Of a stretch of DNA of 6,539 bases, positions 5,312 to 6,539 are shown in pieces. The position numbers and the translations under genes were made by a program. Every line of letters begins with the position of its first letter. Position 1 is the first letter of the stretch. The DNA is taken from assembly GCA_007118075.1 (NCBI GenBank), contig SKSH01000045.1, forward strand, positions 1 to 6,539, in the 5' to 3' direction. The DNA comes from Halobacteriales archaeon. GTDB taxonomy: Archaea > Halobacteriota > Halobacteria > Halobacteriales > SKSH01. The notes below the pieces were generated by a model. The model was not told the DNA's origin. It saw only the letters and a list, made by a program, of their open reading frames with translations, and did not search any database.

Positions 5312-6539
5312 GTGAGACTCCTGCATATCACGATCCCAGCGGGGGCACGGGACCGGGTAAAGGAGGTCCTCGACGGTCACGAGCTACCGTATACCATCGC
5401 CGATGAGAGTACCGAACGTGGTATCGATGGGGTTGCTACGAGTCCTGTACAGATCGACGAAGTTGAAAGCCTTCTCGAAGAGCTCAGACAAATCGGCATC
5501 ATTGAAGACCACTATATCGTCGTCCTAGACGTCAACACGTTCGTCGACGAGCACTTCGGTGAAGCAGAGACTGAAGACGAGGAAACGGACACAGAAGCCG
5601 AAGATATCCAACCGACCCGCATTTCGCGTGAAGAACTGCAGACTCGAGCGAACGATCTTCTCCCAGAGCGGACCGTCTACGCCACGATGACCGTGGTGAG
5701 TGCGGTCGTCGCCACGGCAGGTATCCTGATGAATTCAGCTGCCGTCGTCGTCGGTTCCATGGTGCTCGCACCATTGATTGGTCCATCGCTGGCCGCAAGT
5801 GCCGGGACCGTCCTCGATGACGAGGGACTAGCGGAATCAGGATTCAAATTGCAGCTGTTGGGGGTGTTCCTCGCGATCGTTGCGGCAACCATCTTTGCCG
5901 TGTTGGTCAATCAGATAAACCTCGTTCCGCCTGATCTCGTCATCATGGAGGTCGATCAGGTCGACGAGCGTTTGTCACCGGACTTTCTGGCACTGGCAAT
6001 CGCGCTCGGGGCCGGTATCGCTGGCGCGCTGAGTCTAGCAACGGGAATATCTGCCGCCCTGGTTGGCGTCATGATCGCAGTGGCATTGATCCCACCAGCT
6101 GCGGTCATCGGTATCGGGATTGCCTGGGGAGAGCCCACCGTCGTCCTTGGTGCTGCAGTATTGCTGATCCTGAATATCTTGGCAATCAATCTTGCTGCCC
6201 TCGGTGTGTTCCGATACATGGGCTTTCGGCCAGCTAACTGGGTAGAGATGTCGACCGCACGTTCGAGGACGATCAAACGGGTCGGTACACTTGCCGTGGC
6301 GATCCTAGTCATCTCACTGTTCCTCGGAGTCGTCACCTTCGGAGCATATCAGTCCTCTTTGCAGGACGATGAGATCCACGCTGGTATCAGCGCCACCCTC
6401 GAAGATCCAGCCTACGAGCACCTGGAAGTGCTCGAGGTTAGTATCGAACGGAATGACCGACCGTTCTTCGCACAACCCGAGACAATTGTAATCACAGTAA
6501 GCCATCCAATCGAAGGCTCACCACCTGCGATCGCTGACC
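5312..6539 (+). CDS. TIGR00341/DUF389 family membrane protein, C-terminus cut by window edge
   Basis: The frame runs 409 codons from GTG 5312 to the window edge without a stop. Residues 1-80 form a soluble N-terminal domain beginning MRLLHITIPAG, typical of haloarchaeal TIGR00341 proteins. A strongly acidic linker follows (about 83-99, EAETEDEETDTEAED). Residues 120-347 hold the DUF389 membrane core with about six or seven helices: roughly 123-140, 143-163, 181-202, 224-246, 247-270, 276-300 and 323-346. Conserved pieces include MNSAAVVVGSMVLAPLIGP (140-158) and ALIPPAAVIGIG (258-269). A soluble domain with DPAYEHLEVLEVSIE (365-379) starts after the last helix and continues outside the window. 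The transport or other function is unknown. GTG 5312 is supported by TTTTAA 30 nt upstream and by the family N-terminus. The gene diverges from engB. Confidence 0.9.
   Translation, partial: MRLLHITIPAGARDRVKEVLDGHELPYTIADESTERGIDGVATSPVQIDEVESLLEELRQIGIIEDHYIVVLDVNTFVDEHFGEAETEDEETDTEAEDIQPTRISREELQTRANDLLPERTVYATMTVVSAVVATAGILMNSAAVVVGSMVLAPLIGPSLAASAGTVLDDEGLAESGFKLQLLGVFLAIVAATIFAVLVNQINLVPPDLVIMEVDQVDERLSPDFLALAIALGAGIAGALSLATGISAALVGVMIAVALIPPAAVIGIGIAWGEPTVVLGAAVLLILNILAINLAALGVFRYMGFRPANWVEMSTARSRTIKRVGTLAVAILVISLFLGVVTFGAYQSSLQDDEIHAGISATLEDPAYEHLEVLEVSIERNDRPFFAQPETIVITVSHPIEGSPPAIAD

Overview
The window looks like chromosomal DNA from a haloarchaeon (class Halobacteria) of moderate GC content. 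The proteins are acidic and Asp/Glu-rich. Several genes start at ATG or GTG with no ribosome binding site but with a TATA-like box about 30 nt upstream, the usual pattern for leaderless haloarchaeal transcripts. The gene types also fit: a haloarchaeal-style phosphoglycerate kinase, a CBS pair with a zinc ribbon, a DUF5789-like protein and a TIGR00341/DUF389 membrane protein. I cannot name the genus.

Layout. From 1 to 4320 everything lies on the minus strand. In order of transcription from right to left these are tRNA-Ser(UGA) (4237-4320), an asparagine-synthetase-like protein without the catalytic N-terminal cysteine (2383-4062), a tiny DUF1328-like membrane protein (2124-2357), a DUF5789-like protein (1781-2080), a two-CBS/zinc-ribbon protein (1193-1726), and phosphoglycerate kinase (1-1132), whose C-terminus is cut off by the window edge. 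To the right, a small two-helix membrane protein (4405-4605, plus) converges with and overlaps the end of engB (4596-5228, minus). engB is divergent from a TIGR00341/DUF389 membrane protein (5312 onward, plus) that runs off the right edge.

How it fits together. There is no obvious pathway shared by all genes. The housekeeping parts are PGK (glycolysis/gluconeogenesis), EngB (GTPase linked to ribosome assembly) and tRNA-Ser. Most genes seem to have their own promoter. TATA-like hexamers begin exactly 30 nt before the start codon of four genes, so the minus-strand row is probably a set of short transcripts rather than one operon; CBS-pgk is the best candidate for co-transcription. The asparagine-synthetase-like gene stands out. 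Sampled 60-base rows in it are about 40-47% GC against about 55-62% in flanking genes, and it lies on the 3' side of a tRNA gene, so horizontal acquisition is plausible.

I found no CRISPR array, transposase, integrase, rRNA or convincing new multi-gene system. The main points of interest are the orphan amidotransferase-like protein and the regular promoter architecture.
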